DNA of 64,000 nt from Nocardia tengchongensis. Its GTDB lineage: Bacteria; Actinomycetota; Actinomycetes; Mycobacteriales; Mycobacteriaceae. A program made the translations under genes and the position numbers. Under the pieces are notes generated by a model. The model did no database searches and was not told where the DNA came from. It saw only the letters and a program-made list of their open reading frames with translations. Positions 17,362 through 25,860 of this stretch are shown piece after piece. Numbering within the stretch: position 1 is the stretch's first letter; every line of letters begins with the position of its first letter. Where the stretch lies: positions 6,200,001 through 6,264,000 of the forward strand of contig NZ_CP074371.1 in the NCBI RefSeq assembly GCF_018362975.1, written 5' to 3'.

Positions 17362-19313
17362 AGAAGACGCCGACCCGGTTCGTGCGCTGGGTGGCGACGG
17401 TGGTGGTGGTCGGCACGCTCGCCATCGCGACCACCGCCACGGTGGCGGCCCTCTATCACCGCTTCCAGCACAATCGGCTGATCAATTCCGACACCTACAA
17501 GGCGCAGTACGGCAAGTGGGAGGTCGTGTCGCTGCCGAAGGACATCGACGCCAACATCATTCACTCGATCGTGTTGCCGACGGGCAAGGTGCTGCTCATC
17601 GCGGGCAGCGGCAACGACCACCACAATTCCGACAAGGCCGTCTACAACTCGCTGGTCTTCGACCCGGAGACCCGCACCGCCAAACGCATCGACACCCCCG
17701 TCGATCTGTTCTGCTCCGATCACGCCTATCTGGCCGACGGCACCGTGCTGATCGCGGGCGGGACCGGCAGTTACGAGGTGCTGCCGGACAATCTCACCCA
17801 CGCCGGCGGCTATCTGACGATCCGCAACGAGGACCCCGATCATCCGGGCTTCGTGCCCAAGGGAACGACGTTCACGGGCAAGGACAGCGGCAAGGTGTAT
17901 CGCTCCGACCGCGACATCACCGTGCCCGCCGCGGTCAAGGATCCGGTCACCTACAAGGTCTCGGCCACCGACCGCAATGTGTACGTCGCCGCCGAGGCCA
18001 CCGGGACCGACGGCGTGTGGGACCGCAACGACCACTACCTGATCGGGGGGCTCAGCTTCGCCCAGCAGCAGAACCTGTACGGCTTCGCGCCGGAGATGGC
18101 GTTGAAGAAGAAGGAATATCAGGGCATCGACGCGGCCTACACGTTCAACCCGTGGACCGAAACCTATACGGCCGTCGGGAGTATGGGCTACGCCCGCTGG
18201 TATCCGACGCTGACCCGGCTGCCGGACGGCAAGGTGATGGTGCTGTCCGGGCTCGACGGTGCGGGCCGGATCCTGGACGGGCAGACCGAGATCTACGATC
18301 CCGCGACCGGCGCCTGGACCGAGCGGGACGACCTGCGCCGCATCTTCCCCACCTATCCGGCAGTCTTCCAGACCGCCATACCCGGCCGGTTGTTCTTCAG
18401 CGGGCCCAGCACCGGCTGGGGTCCGGCCGAGGAGCACCGCGATCCGGGAATCTGGAATCTCACCGACAATTCGTTCCAGCTGGTGCCGGGCCTGCGCGAT
18501 CCGAACATGCTCGAGACCGGCTCCTCGACCTGGCTGGGCCCGGTGCAGGAGCAGCGGCTGCTGGTGGTCGGCGGGGGCGGTGTCGGCGATTCGGAGCTGT
18601 CGACCGGGCGCATCGACCTCGTCGACCTGAAGGCCGCGCAGCCGGTCTTCACGCCGCTGGCGATGTTGCCGAAGGGCACCCGCTATCCGAATCTGGTGCC
18701 GCTGCCGAGCGGGGACGTGTTCATCACCAACGGGGCCAACGATTATCGCGGCCGCGGCGACAGCAATATCCTGGCCGCCTACGTGCTCGATCAGCAGGGC
18801 GCGCTGCACCCGATGGCCGATCCGACCGTGGGCCGCGACTATCACTCGACCGCGGTGCTGCTGCCGTCCGGCCAGATCATGACCGACGGGTCGAATCCGC
18901 TGTTCGCGGACAAGAAGAACACCTTGCCCGGCAAGTTCGAGCGGCGCATCGAAATCTATACACCGCCTTACCTGTTCAAGCCGGACGGCTCCACGATGGC
19001 CCGGCCGGTGGTGACCGGCGGGCCCGACCAAATCCGGCGGGGCGAGACCGTCACCTACACCGTCGGCACCAGCATGGCCGCGTTTCCGGACGCGGCGGAG
19101 GTGAAGTCAGTGCGGCTGCTCACCCCGGCGGCGGTCACCCATGTCACCGACACCAACGCACGGGTGGTGGATCTGCCGATGACGCGCACGGATTCCGGTG
19201 TGTCGGTGACGGTTCCGGACAATCCGGCCATCGCGCCGTCGGGGTATTACATGCTGTTCGCGGTGAACTCCGCCGGTGTGCCCAGCGTCGCGAAGTGGGT
19301 GCACCTGGGCTGA
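17355..19313 (+). CDS. glxA: GlxA-like mononuclear copper radical oxidase
   Basis: 652 residues: a single N-terminal membrane anchor (residues 12-34), a seven-bladed kelch-type propeller and a C-terminal immunoglobulin-like DUF1929 domain. Residues that match the copper site of galactose oxidase and GlxA are all present: Cys120 (FCSDHAY) and Tyr283 (ARWYPT) for the thioether cross-link, Tyr496-His497 (RDYHST) and His596 (VTHVTDT). Such enzymes oxidise a primary alcohol to an aldehyde with O2, giving H2O2. In Streptomyces GlxA acts on the CslA product at the cell surface. GTG 17355 overlaps the cslA stop by seven bases with GGAG upstream, so the two are translated together. It needs copper loading outside the cell. 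Confidence 0.92.
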   Translation: MLKKTPTRFVRWVATVVVVGTLAIATTATVAALYHRFQHNRLINSDTYKAQYGKWEVVSLPKDIDANIIHSIVLPTGKVLLIAGSGNDHHNSDKAVYNSLVFDPETRTAKRIDTPVDLFCSDHAYLADGTVLIAGGTGSYEVLPDNLTHAGGYLTIRNEDPDHPGFVPKGTTFTGKDSGKVYRSDRDITVPAAVKDPVTYKVSATDRNVYVAAEATGTDGVWDRNDHYLIGGLSFAQQQNLYGFAPEMALKKKEYQGIDAAYTFNPWTETYTAVGSMGYARWYPTLTRLPDGKVMVLSGLDGAGRILDGQTEIYDPATGAWTERDDLRRIFPTYPAVFQTAIPGRLFFSGPSTGWGPAEEHRDPGIWNLTDNSFQLVPGLRDPNMLETGSSTWLGPVQEQRLLVVGGGGVGDSELSTGRIDLVDLKAAQPVFTPLAMLPKGTRYPNLVPLPSGDVFITNGANDYRGRGDSNILAAYVLDQQGALHPMADPTVGRDYHSTAVLLPSGQIMTDGSNPLFADKKNTLPGKFERRIEIYTPPYLFKPDGSTMARPVVTGGPDQIRRGETVTYTVGTSMAAFPDAAEVKSVRLLTPAAVTHVTDTNARVVDLPMTRTDSGVSVTVPDNPAIAPSGYYMLFAVNSAGVPSVAKWVHLG

Positions 19314-19320
19314 GCGGCGG

Positions 19321-20340
19321 TCAGGACAGTTGATCGAGCAGCAGCTGCCGGTCGAATTCACCGGCGGGTTCGGCGCTGGTGCCGCAGCGGCCGTCGGACT
19401 GCCCCGGGGTCTTGATGAAGGCGTGCTCGACCATGATGTCGCGGTCGAAGCGCGTGCTGGGCAGCGTTCCGACCTTCTGGCCCTGGGGATTACACCAGTC
19501 GAGCAGGTCGGCGGTATTGGGCGCGCCGTTGACCGAACTGTCGATCATGACGAACAGCTGATGCCCGTACGCCTGCTCGATCCTGGTGGCATAGGACCGG
19601 ATCTCGTCGTCGGGCCGCCGGTTGGCGACGTTCAACGAGATTCCGGCGACGGGCTTGCCCGGGCTGACGGTGCGCAGCATGTCCGCGACCCGCGCGGGTT
19701 CGACCCACGTGCTGTTGCCGACGTCGAGATACACCGCGGTCTGCGGATTGTTCTGCAGCAGTCGCGCATACGCGAAGCCGAGCAGCGACAGCCGGGCGGC
19801 CCGATCGGCGTCGCTCATCTCGGTGGCGTGCGCGAGCGCGTCCGGTTCCAGGACGACGATCGCCGGGTTACCGCCGATCTCGTCGCTGACGCCCGCGATC
19901 CACTGCCGGTAGGCGTCCCCGCCCGCCTGTCCCCCACCGGATTCGCCGTGCAGGTCCCGGCCCGGAATGCCGTAGGCGACGAACATCGGAATCGAGCCGG
20001 CGGCCCGCGCCCGCGCGATGTCCTGGCGGATGGTCCCCGCGGTGACGTCCAGATCGCGGGGTAACCACTCGGCCACCGGGGTGCGAATCAGCCGTTCGAG
20101 ATTCGCGCGGACCCGCGGATCGGTCACGCTCGGCTGGGTGGCGCGCAGGTCCGCGTAGTACTTGTCGCTGGAGGCCAGCAGGTATTCGCCGCTCGCCGGC
20201 GCGTTCCGCTCGGGCCGCTCCGCCGGCGCGACCGCGCCGCGCCCGCATCCGGACAAGGTCAGGCCCACCACCGCCGCGCACACCGTCCCCACCCGGAGGA
20301 CTCGTGACCGATCCCACCCCGACCGTCCTCGACGTCGCAT
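19321..20340 (-). CDS. glycoside hydrolase family 6 lipoprotein (CslZ-like)
   Basis: 339 residues with a lipoprotein signal (hydrophobic core, then LTLSGC with Cys at about 32). The body is the GH6 fold: PMFVAYGIPGRD, the catalytic-acid strand IVVLEPDALAHA, YLDVGNSTWV, the FVMIDSSVNG segment and the closing VEHAFIKTPGQSDGRC. GH6 enzymes cut beta-1,4-glucan with inversion. In Streptomyces an endoglucanase of this family (CslZ) sits beside cslA-glxA and trims the glycan. Here it converges on glxA with a 7-base gap, so it has its own promoter. The DAFLWIKPPGESDG-type motif is slightly altered, but both acid residues seem present. Confidence 0.88.
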   Translation of the reverse strand: MRRRGRSGWDRSRVLRVGTVCAAVVGLTLSGCGRGAVAPAERPERNAPASGEYLLASSDKYYADLRATQPSVTDPRVRANLERLIRTPVAEWLPRDLDVTAGTIRQDIARARAAGSIPMFVAYGIPGRDLHGESGGGQAGGDAYRQWIAGVSDEIGGNPAIVVLEPDALAHATEMSDADRAARLSLLGFAYARLLQNNPQTAVYLDVGNSTWVEPARVADMLRTVSPGKPVAGISLNVANRRPDDEIRSYATRIEQAYGHQLFVMIDSSVNGAPNTADLLDWCNPQGQKVGTLPSTRFDRDIMVEHAFIKTPGQSDGRCGTSAEPAGEFDRQLLLDQLS

Positions 20341-20430
20341 GCGAACAGTATGCCGTCCACTCTCCGCGAGGAGAACCCGGCGGTCGCGGCGAGTCCGATC
20401 CGGCTGTCGCGCAATCCTTTCCGGATGTCG

Positions 20431-20796
20431 TCAGGCTGTTCCGGCCGCCCGCACGCGGGCCGCCAACCCGTCGAGTACCTCGATGCGCGCGGCCGGGACA
20501 CCGATCTCCAGGTGCAGCAGATCCGGTCCCGCGGTGGCGAATTCGAAGCGGAAGAACGAGCAGCAGCTGGATTCCCGGTCGGTCAGCTCGCGCGCCCGCG
20601 CCTCCGCGGCGGCGTCGATTCGCAGTCGCAGACTGGTCGGCGAGACCCGCTCCATGCCGCGCACCGCCTCGCGGAACAGGGCGTCGAATTCAGCTACCCG
20701 CAAGGGCTGCTCGGCGGTCGGCAGCGCACACGCCTCGACCGGCACCCACGACTGCCCGGACAGCTCGCCCAATCGGGTCTCGGTCGGTTCGGCCAT
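20431..20796 (-). CDS. hypothetical protein linked to the MerR regulator
   Basis: About 121 residues. I do not recognise a named family with certainty. The middle holds EFDALFREAV, VSPTSLRLRIDAAAEARARELTDRESSCCSFFRFEF, with a Cys-Cys pair, and a hydrophobic closing strand. Proteins with this ESxCCxFF motif are often encoded beside MerR-type regulators in actinobacteria, as here. The Cys pair might bind metal or sense redox. I use the ATG at 20796, which has AGGAGG at a good distance, rather than the one at 20814. It lies downstream of the regulator gene on the same strand with a 74-base gap. Confidence 0.7.
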   Translation of the reverse strand: MAEPTETRLGELSGQSWVPVEACALPTAEQPLRVAEFDALFREAVRGMERVSPTSLRLRIDAAAEARARELTDRESSCCSFFRFEFATAGPDLLHLEIGVPAARIEVLDGLAARVRAAGTA

Positions 20797-20870
20797 GACC
20801 CGCACCTCCTGCACTTCGGCTCGGAATCTCCCTCGATGCTAGGCCGTTTCGCACCACCCGGACATGACCG

Positions 20871-21568
20871 TTATCGCGGCGGCTCGCGCAGGGTGAGGTA
20901 GTGGTCCAGCTGCGCCGCGCCCGCGAGTAAAGCGCGGCTACGCGTGGTCAGACGGTCCTGCCAGGCGTCGAGGAAGGCGGCCAGCGGTTCGGCTCCGCCC
21001 GCTTCGTGCAGGGCGACCAGGAACTTCGCGACCTGGGGCAGCGGGTATCCGCCGCGGCGCAGTTGCCGGGCGATCTCGGCGTCGCGCACGGTATCCGGTC
21101 CGTACTGCCGGTAGCCGGTGGCGCGGTCGCGGCCGGGGCGCAGGATGCCTTCGGTCTCCCACGTGCGCAGGGTGGCGGGGTGCACGCCGAGGCGGTACGC
21201 GAGTTCGCCGACGGTCAGCGGGCGACCGGGAATCGGGGTGGCGTCGGCGACGGAGAGGCTGCCCAGGGCGGTCGCCACGTCGGCGCGGGTGGCGCGTTCG
21301 GCTTGCAGCGCAGCGTGTGTGGCGTCGATGAGGCGGTAGGCGGATTCGATGTCGCCGCGATGGGTGGCGCGCATGATCTCCGTGGCCCGCTCGTGGCCGT
21401 GGCCGCCGCGCAGAGCGAGGAAGGCGCGCAGCGCTTGGGCGTGCAGGGGCGTATAGCGGCGGTAGCCGGTGTCGCTGCGGTCGGCCGGCGGGAGAATGCC
21501 CGCAGCGTCGTAGTTGCGGATCGCCTCGCCGACAAACCGTGCTCCCGGGCGAGGTCGATCGGTCGCAA
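20871..21568 (-). pseudogene. MerR family regulator with two HTH domains (TioE type), one-base frameshift
   Basis: Read from the TTG at 21568 (GGAGG upstream), the protein starts RPIDLAREHGLS, then one base is missing near 21530, and the next frame continues AIRNYDAAGILPPADRSDTGYRRY, the first MerR HTH. A second MerR HTH follows, LTVGELAYRLGVHPATLRTWETEGIL and RDRATGYRQYG. The gene is one base short of a multiple of three. Two HTH modules in one chain is the TioE arrangement, known from regulators beside resistance genes. Without the frame repair only a 167-residue product from the ATG at 21374 would be made, holding just the second module. It is divergent from the erythromycin esterase gene. 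Confidence 0.78.
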
Positions 21569-21632
21569 ATCGCCTCCATTTGAGGGTTATGGCCCAGTGA
21601 ACTGGTGAAATCCGAGAAAAGATTCACTCGAA

Positions 21633-21654
21633 CCTTCAACGATACTGTCGAAGG
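21633..21654. promoter_or_regulatory. candidate MerR operator ahead of the esterase gene
   Basis: CCTTCAAC (21633-21640) and GTCGAAGG (21647-21654) are inverted with 7 of 8 pairs around a 6-base spacer. MerR-family operators have this size and sit inside promoters with a long spacer. It lies 23 bases ahead of the esterase start and 65 bases from the regulator start. Confidence 0.55.
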
Positions 21655-21676
21655 CAGTCCTTCGGAAAGGGGTGCC

Positions 21677-22891
21677 ATGACCATCGCCACTGCCACCGCA
21701 CTGCGCGCGATCAGCCGCCGGATAGACGACCCGACCAGCACGGGACGCGTCCTGGAGGAGCTGCTCGCCGCGCGCACCACACCGCCCGCCCTGCTCGCAC
21801 TCGGCGAGCCGACGCACGGGATCGCCGCATTTCCCCTGCTGCGCAACGACATCCTCGCCCAACTGGTCGAGCTCGGATACCGGTCGATCGCGCTGGAGGT
21901 CGACTTCTTCGCCGCGAGCGTGGCCGACGACTACGTGAACGGATCAGCGGCGGATCTCGACACCGTCCTCGCCACCGGGCTCAGCCATGGCTTCGGGGGC
22001 ATACCCGGCAATCGTGAACTCCTCGAATGGCTGCGTGAGTACAACGCGGGCCGTGCACCGGCGGACCGCGTGCGCTTCTACGGATTCGATGCGCCGGTGG
22101 AGTATTCGGGTGCGCCCAGTCCCCGCCACGCCCTGTCTGCGCTGGCCGACTTCCTGCCCGAGGCCCTGCTGCCCGCATCGGTGCACGACCTGGACGGGCT
22201 GCTGGGCGAGGATGCCGACTGGACGAACGAGGCGGCCATGTTCGATCCGTCCGCCTCGATCGGCGACTCCGATCGCGCCCGCACGCTGCGCCTGATCGCC
22301 GCGGACCTCGCCGATGCGCTGCATCGCGCGGCACCGGCGCTGCGCGCGGCCGATCCGAGCGGCTACGCGGAGGCCGTCACCCACGCACGCACCGCCCGAG
22401 GGCTGCTGCGCTATCACGCCGCCATGGCCTCCCCCGGTCCCGACCGCATGGGCGGGCTGAGCAGTGCGCGCACCGACATGATGGCGCAGAACCTCCTCGC
22501 GATCGCCGCCCAGGAGCAGGACCGCGGGCCGACTCTCGTCTTCTCGCACAACGCGCACCTCAACCCCCGGGTTGCGGTCGAGGCGGAGCAGCCGGGGTGG
22601 AGCAATGCCGGTGCACTCGTCGCGTTCTCCCTCGGCGAGCGCTACCTCTTCGTGGCATCCGACGCGAGCCCGCGCAGCACCCCCGGCACCCTGCAGGGCC
22701 TGCTGTCCGAGGTGACCACCGGCCGGGCCTTGTTCCCCGCGGACGCCCTGCGCGCCGCCCTTCCCCCGGGGATTGGTTCGTCCGAACCGATTGTCCGCGG
22801 CCACTTCCCGCTCACCCTTACCGATCTGGACGGCGCCGACGCGGTCATCTTCATCGCGGATACCGACGGCGTGCAGCATCAGTACTGGTAG
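21677..22891 (+). CDS. erythromycin esterase family protein
   Basis: 404 residues of the erythromycin esterase superfamily (EreA/EreB-like). The conserved first motif LALGEPTHGIAAFP near residue 43 holds the Glu and His of the active site, and LALEVDFFAA-like SIALEVDFFA, VRFYGFDAP and LVFSHNAHLNP complete the set. Ere enzymes open the macrolide lactone by hydrolysis; many family members act on other substrates, so resistance is not certain. The ATG at 21677 has GGAAAGGGG upstream. The gene is divergent from the tandem MerR regulator with a palindrome between them, a usual arrangement for drug-induced resistance. Confidence 0.88.
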   Translation: MTIATATALRAISRRIDDPTSTGRVLEELLAARTTPPALLALGEPTHGIAAFPLLRNDILAQLVELGYRSIALEVDFFAASVADDYVNGSAADLDTVLATGLSHGFGGIPGNRELLEWLREYNAGRAPADRVRFYGFDAPVEYSGAPSPRHALSALADFLPEALLPASVHDLDGLLGEDADWTNEAAMFDPSASIGDSDRARTLRLIAADLADALHRAAPALRAADPSGYAEAVTHARTARGLLRYHAAMASPGPDRMGGLSSARTDMMAQNLLAIAAQEQDRGPTLVFSHNAHLNPRVAVEAEQPGWSNAGALVAFSLGERYLFVASDASPRSTPGTLQGLLSEVTTGRALFPADALRAALPPGIGSSEPIVRGHFPLTLTDLDGADAVIFIADTDGVQHQYW

Positions 22892-22964
22892 CGGCCCGTA
22901 CCGACGGCGAGCAGGATCGGTCCCGGCGGCGAGGACACCCCGTCCCGGTCGGCTGCGCGGAATT

Positions 22965-22984
22965 GTCTGTGCCCACTGACAGAC
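22965..22984. promoter_or_regulatory. inverted repeat just ahead of the polymerase start
   Basis: GTCTGT (22965-22970) and ACAGAC (22979-22984) are perfect inverted arms around 8 bases. The second arm ends 8 bases before the ATG and no good ribosome binding site is seen, so this could be an operator over a leaderless start or a small hairpin that limits translation. Confidence 0.35.
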
Positions 22985-22992
22985 TCGCTGGT

Positions 22993-24660
22993 ATGCGGTG
23001 GGCGGTGGCGGAGACGGGTGACGGCGGGGCACGGTTGTGCCCGCTGGACGAGGGTGGCCGGGCCGCGGGGCCGGTGGTGGAGGAGGCCTCGCTGGCGGAG
23101 GCGGTGCGGGTGCGGCCGGAGGTCGAGCGGTGGGTGTGGCGGTCGACGGCCGGCATCTACAAGCGGTTGCTCGACGCCGGTGTGCGCGTGGACCGCTGCT
23201 ATGACGTGGAGGCGGCGGAGTCGCTGCTGATCGGGCACGAGCAGGGGCAGTCCGGGCAGGCCCGGTCCTTGGCCGCGGCGTGGGCGCGGCTGCGCGGGCT
23301 GCCGGTCCCGCAGGACGCGCCCGCGCGAGCCGCCGACACCGAGCCGACCCTGTTCGAATCGGGTCCGGTGCCGCTGCCCAACGGAATCGACGAGTTCACC
23401 GCGCTGCTCGAGGTGTACGCGGGGCAGGTGGCGCGCACGGCGGCGGCCGAGTATCCGGCACGCATGCGGATGCTGCTCGCGGGTGAGTCGGCGGGGCTGC
23501 TGGTGGCCACCGAGATGTCGCGCGCGGGGATTCCGTGGCGCGCCGACCTGCATCGCGAATTGCTCGATTCGATGCTGGGCGAACGGATCTCGAGTGAATC
23601 GGAGCCGCGGCGACTGGCCGAGCTGGCCGACGAGGTGTCGCGAGCCTTCGGCACGGGAATCCGGGTGCGGCCGGATCTGCCGCAGGACATCATCCGCGCG
23701 TTCGCGCGCGCCGGAATCCTGTTGTCCTCCACCCGGAAATGGGAGTTGCAGGAGATCGACCATCCGGCGGTCGCGCCGCTGCTGGCCTACAAATCGCTCT
23801 ACCGGCTCTACACCGCGCACGGCTGGTCCTGGATCGACCAGTGGGTGCGCGACGGGCGTTTCCGGCCCGAGTATCTGCCCGGCGGCACGGTGACGGGCCG
23901 CTGGACCACCAATGGTGGTGGCGCGCTGCAGATTCCGAAGATCGTCCGCCGGGCGATCCGCGCGGACCCCGGGTGGCGGCTGGTGGTCGCCGACGCCGAC
24001 CAGATGGAGCCGCGGGTGCTGGCGGCGATCTCCCGCGACCCGGGGTTGATGGAAGTGGCGGGCCGCGGCGAGGACCTGTACGCCGACCTGGCGGCCCGCG
24101 CCTTCGGCGGGGACCGGGCGCAGGCCAAGATCGCCATGCTGGGCGCGATCTACGGCCAGACCTCCGGGGACGCGCTCACCCACATGGCCGAACTGCGGCG
24201 GCGGTATCCGGCCGCGGTGGCCTTCGTCGACGACGCCGCCACCGCGGGCGAGCAGGGCCGCCTGGTCCGCACCTGGTTCGGCCGCACCTGCCCGCCCGCC
24301 GCGGACTTCGACCAGACCGACGGGGATCCGGGCGGCTCACCAGGATTCGGCAGCACGCCGCGAGCGCGAGCCCGAGGCCGGTTCACTCGCAACTTCGTCG
24401 TGCAGGGCAGTGCCGCCGACTGGACACTGCTGGTCCTCGCGGGGCTGCGGCAGGCCCTGCATACCGCCGGGCTGCGCGCGGAACTGGTGTTCTTCCAGCA
24501 CGACGAGGTCATCGTGCACTGCCCCGAAGAGGAGGCCGAGACGGTCGCCGCGGCGATCGCCACGGCCGCCGACACCGCCGGGCGACTCGCGTTCGGGCCG
24601 ACACCGGTCCGCTTCCCCTTCACCACCGCGATCGTGGAGTGCTACGCGGACGCGAAATGA
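22993..24660 (+). CDS. family A DNA polymerase-like protein (bifunctional 3'-5' exonuclease/DNA polymerase)
   Basis: 555 residues, so much shorter than Pol I (about 900). There is no 5' nuclease domain; residues 1-190 are a reduced exonuclease-like part, and the rest is a polymerase A palm and fingers. Motif A reads VVADADQMEPRVLA (normally DYSQIELR), motif B RAQAKIAMLGAIYGQTSG, motif C FFQHDEVIVHC, so both catalytic Asp are kept. The TGRWTTNGGGALQIPK segment matches the template-binding loop. Mycobacteria and relatives carry this family beside normal PolA; a role in repair or gap filling is likely but unproven. The frame is open from 22597, but the ATG at 22993 gives the family's normal start. 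Confidence 0.87.
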   Translation: MRWAVAETGDGGARLCPLDEGGRAAGPVVEEASLAEAVRVRPEVERWVWRSTAGIYKRLLDAGVRVDRCYDVEAAESLLIGHEQGQSGQARSLAAAWARLRGLPVPQDAPARAADTEPTLFESGPVPLPNGIDEFTALLEVYAGQVARTAAAEYPARMRMLLAGESAGLLVATEMSRAGIPWRADLHRELLDSMLGERISSESEPRRLAELADEVSRAFGTGIRVRPDLPQDIIRAFARAGILLSSTRKWELQEIDHPAVAPLLAYKSLYRLYTAHGWSWIDQWVRDGRFRPEYLPGGTVTGRWTTNGGGALQIPKIVRRAIRADPGWRLVVADADQMEPRVLAAISRDPGLMEVAGRGEDLYADLAARAFGGDRAQAKIAMLGAIYGQTSGDALTHMAELRRRYPAAVAFVDDAATAGEQGRLVRTWFGRTCPPAADFDQTDGDPGGSPGFGSTPRARARGRFTRNFVVQGSAADWTLLVLAGLRQALHTAGLRAELVFFQHDEVIVHCPEEEAETVAAAIATAADTAGRLAFGPTPVRFPFTTAIVECYADAK

Positions 24661-24720
24661 GCCCCACCGGTCCGCCCCGAGGCACTCTGAGCGCCTCCAA
24701 CATTCGGCGGCCACCGCGGG

Positions 24721-24843
24721 CCCGCGACGCTCAGGGGCCACCGCAGGCCCGCGACGGTCAACGGCACCTCATCGCCCGCGACGCTCGACTGCTACCGCAT
24801 CGCCCGCGACGCTCAGTGGCCACTGGATCGCCTGCGATCGCAG
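24721..24843. repeat. imperfect 27-bp tandem repeat
   Basis: The core CCCGCGACGCTCA recurs at 24721, 24748, 24775 and 24803 with one or two changes, and a decayed fifth copy (CCTGCGATCGCAG) follows near 24831. Periods are 27, 27 and 28 bases. The spacers share GGCCACCGCA-like sequence. The repeat lies between convergent genes, after the polymerase and before the SDR stop. It is too short and too irregular for a CRISPR array. Confidence 0.6.
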
Positions 24844-24884
24844 CGGCCACCGTCGGCTGCTGCGATCGAAGCGGCTCCGGACAC

Positions 24885-25709
24885 TCAGTGACCGTCAGCG
24901 CCATCCAACAGACGTGCCTGGTAGTGCCGCATGCCCGCCAGCCAGCGGTCGTAGTCCGCGCCCTTGCGGCGGTACATGTCGAGCACTTCGGGGTGCGGCA
25001 GGATCAGGAACCGCTCGTCGTCGATCGCGGCCATGACCAGCTCGGCGCACTCGTCGGGGGTCAGCACCGCGCCCGCGGTGGTGACCGCGCGGGTGGCGGC
25101 GACGCCGAGGGCGTCCCCGGAGTTCTCGCCGGCGCGCAGCAGCGGCGTCTCCACGCCCATCGGGCACAGGCAGCTGACCCGGATGCCCGCGTCGCCGTAG
25201 GTGACCGACAGCCATTCGGCGAATCCGACGGCGGCGTGCTTGGTGACCGAGTATGCGGCCGAACCGATCTGGGTGAGCAGACCGGCCGCCGACGCCGTGC
25301 TGACGAAGTACCCTTCGCCGCGCTCGACCCAGCCGGGCACCAGCAGCCGCGCCGCGCGGATGTGCGCGTTGAGGTTCACGTCGAGCGTGACGCCCCAATC
25401 CTTCTCGTCGCCGAGCCCGACCGGCCCGATCACCCCGGCATTGGCGAAATACATGTCCACCGGCCCGAATTCGGCCTCGGCGCGAGCGATCAACTCCTCG
25501 ATGCGATCGGTGTCGGTCACATCCGCCCCGACCGCCACGGCCGCGCCCGGGAACTCCGCCGCCAGTCCCGCCGTGACCGCCGCGGCGGCCTCGCCGTTCA
25601 GGTCCGCGACCAGTACCCGCGCCCCGGCCCGTACCAGCCGCGCGGCGATCGCGCCGCCGATCCCGCCGCCACCGCCGGTGACGATGGCGTTCCTACCCGC
25701 GACCTGCAC
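24885..25709 (-). CDS. SDR family oxidoreductase
   Basis: 274 residues. TGGGGGIGGAI near residue 11 binds the cofactor, the acidic end of strand 2 (VLVADLNGE) points to NAD, FANAG replaces NNAG, and the catalytic Ser-Tyr-Lys are in STASAAG and AAYSVTKHA. The last 40 residues include LILPHPEVLDMYRRKG, a tail seen in actinobacterial SDRs linked to lipid or steroid catabolism. The start is the GTG at 25709. It is divergent from the epoxide hydrolase gene, so both may act on related hydrophobic substrates; this is inference. Confidence 0.88.
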   Translation of the reverse strand: MQVAGRNAIVTGGGGGIGGAIAARLVRAGARVLVADLNGEAAAAVTAGLAAEFPGAAVAVGADVTDTDRIEELIARAEAEFGPVDMYFANAGVIGPVGLGDEKDWGVTLDVNLNAHIRAARLLVPGWVERGEGYFVSTASAAGLLTQIGSAAYSVTKHAAVGFAEWLSVTYGDAGIRVSCLCPMGVETPLLRAGENSGDALGVAATRAVTTAGAVLTPDECAELVMAAIDDERFLILPHPEVLDMYRRKGADYDRWLAGMRHYQARLLDGADGH

Positions 25710-25786
25710 GAGTTCTCCCTCCGGCCCGTGCCGGGCACCGATCCGCGCCGCCTCGGGCTGGATCGGATGCGCCGGCTCATGGAATA

Positions 25787-25806
25787 TGAAACCTACGTCG
25801 GATTCA
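25787..25806. promoter_or_regulatory. imperfect dyad between the SDR and epoxide hydrolase genes
   Basis: TGAAACC (25787-25793) and GGATTCA (25800-25806) are inverted with 6 of 7 pairs around 6 bases. The half-sites resemble those of the palindromes at 55156 and 61323, but the spacing is longer. A TetR gene lies just past the epoxide hydrolase gene and could be the binder. Confidence 0.35.
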
Positions 25807-25860
25807 AGTTGATGACATCTCCGGCGTCAACCGGCCCCGGTCTCGAGAGGTGAAGAACCG

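Noticed and set aside
24721..24843. CRISPR-like appearance of the 27-bp repeat
   Set aside because: Repeats are degenerate, the spacers are only 14-15 bases and resemble one another, and no cas gene is near.
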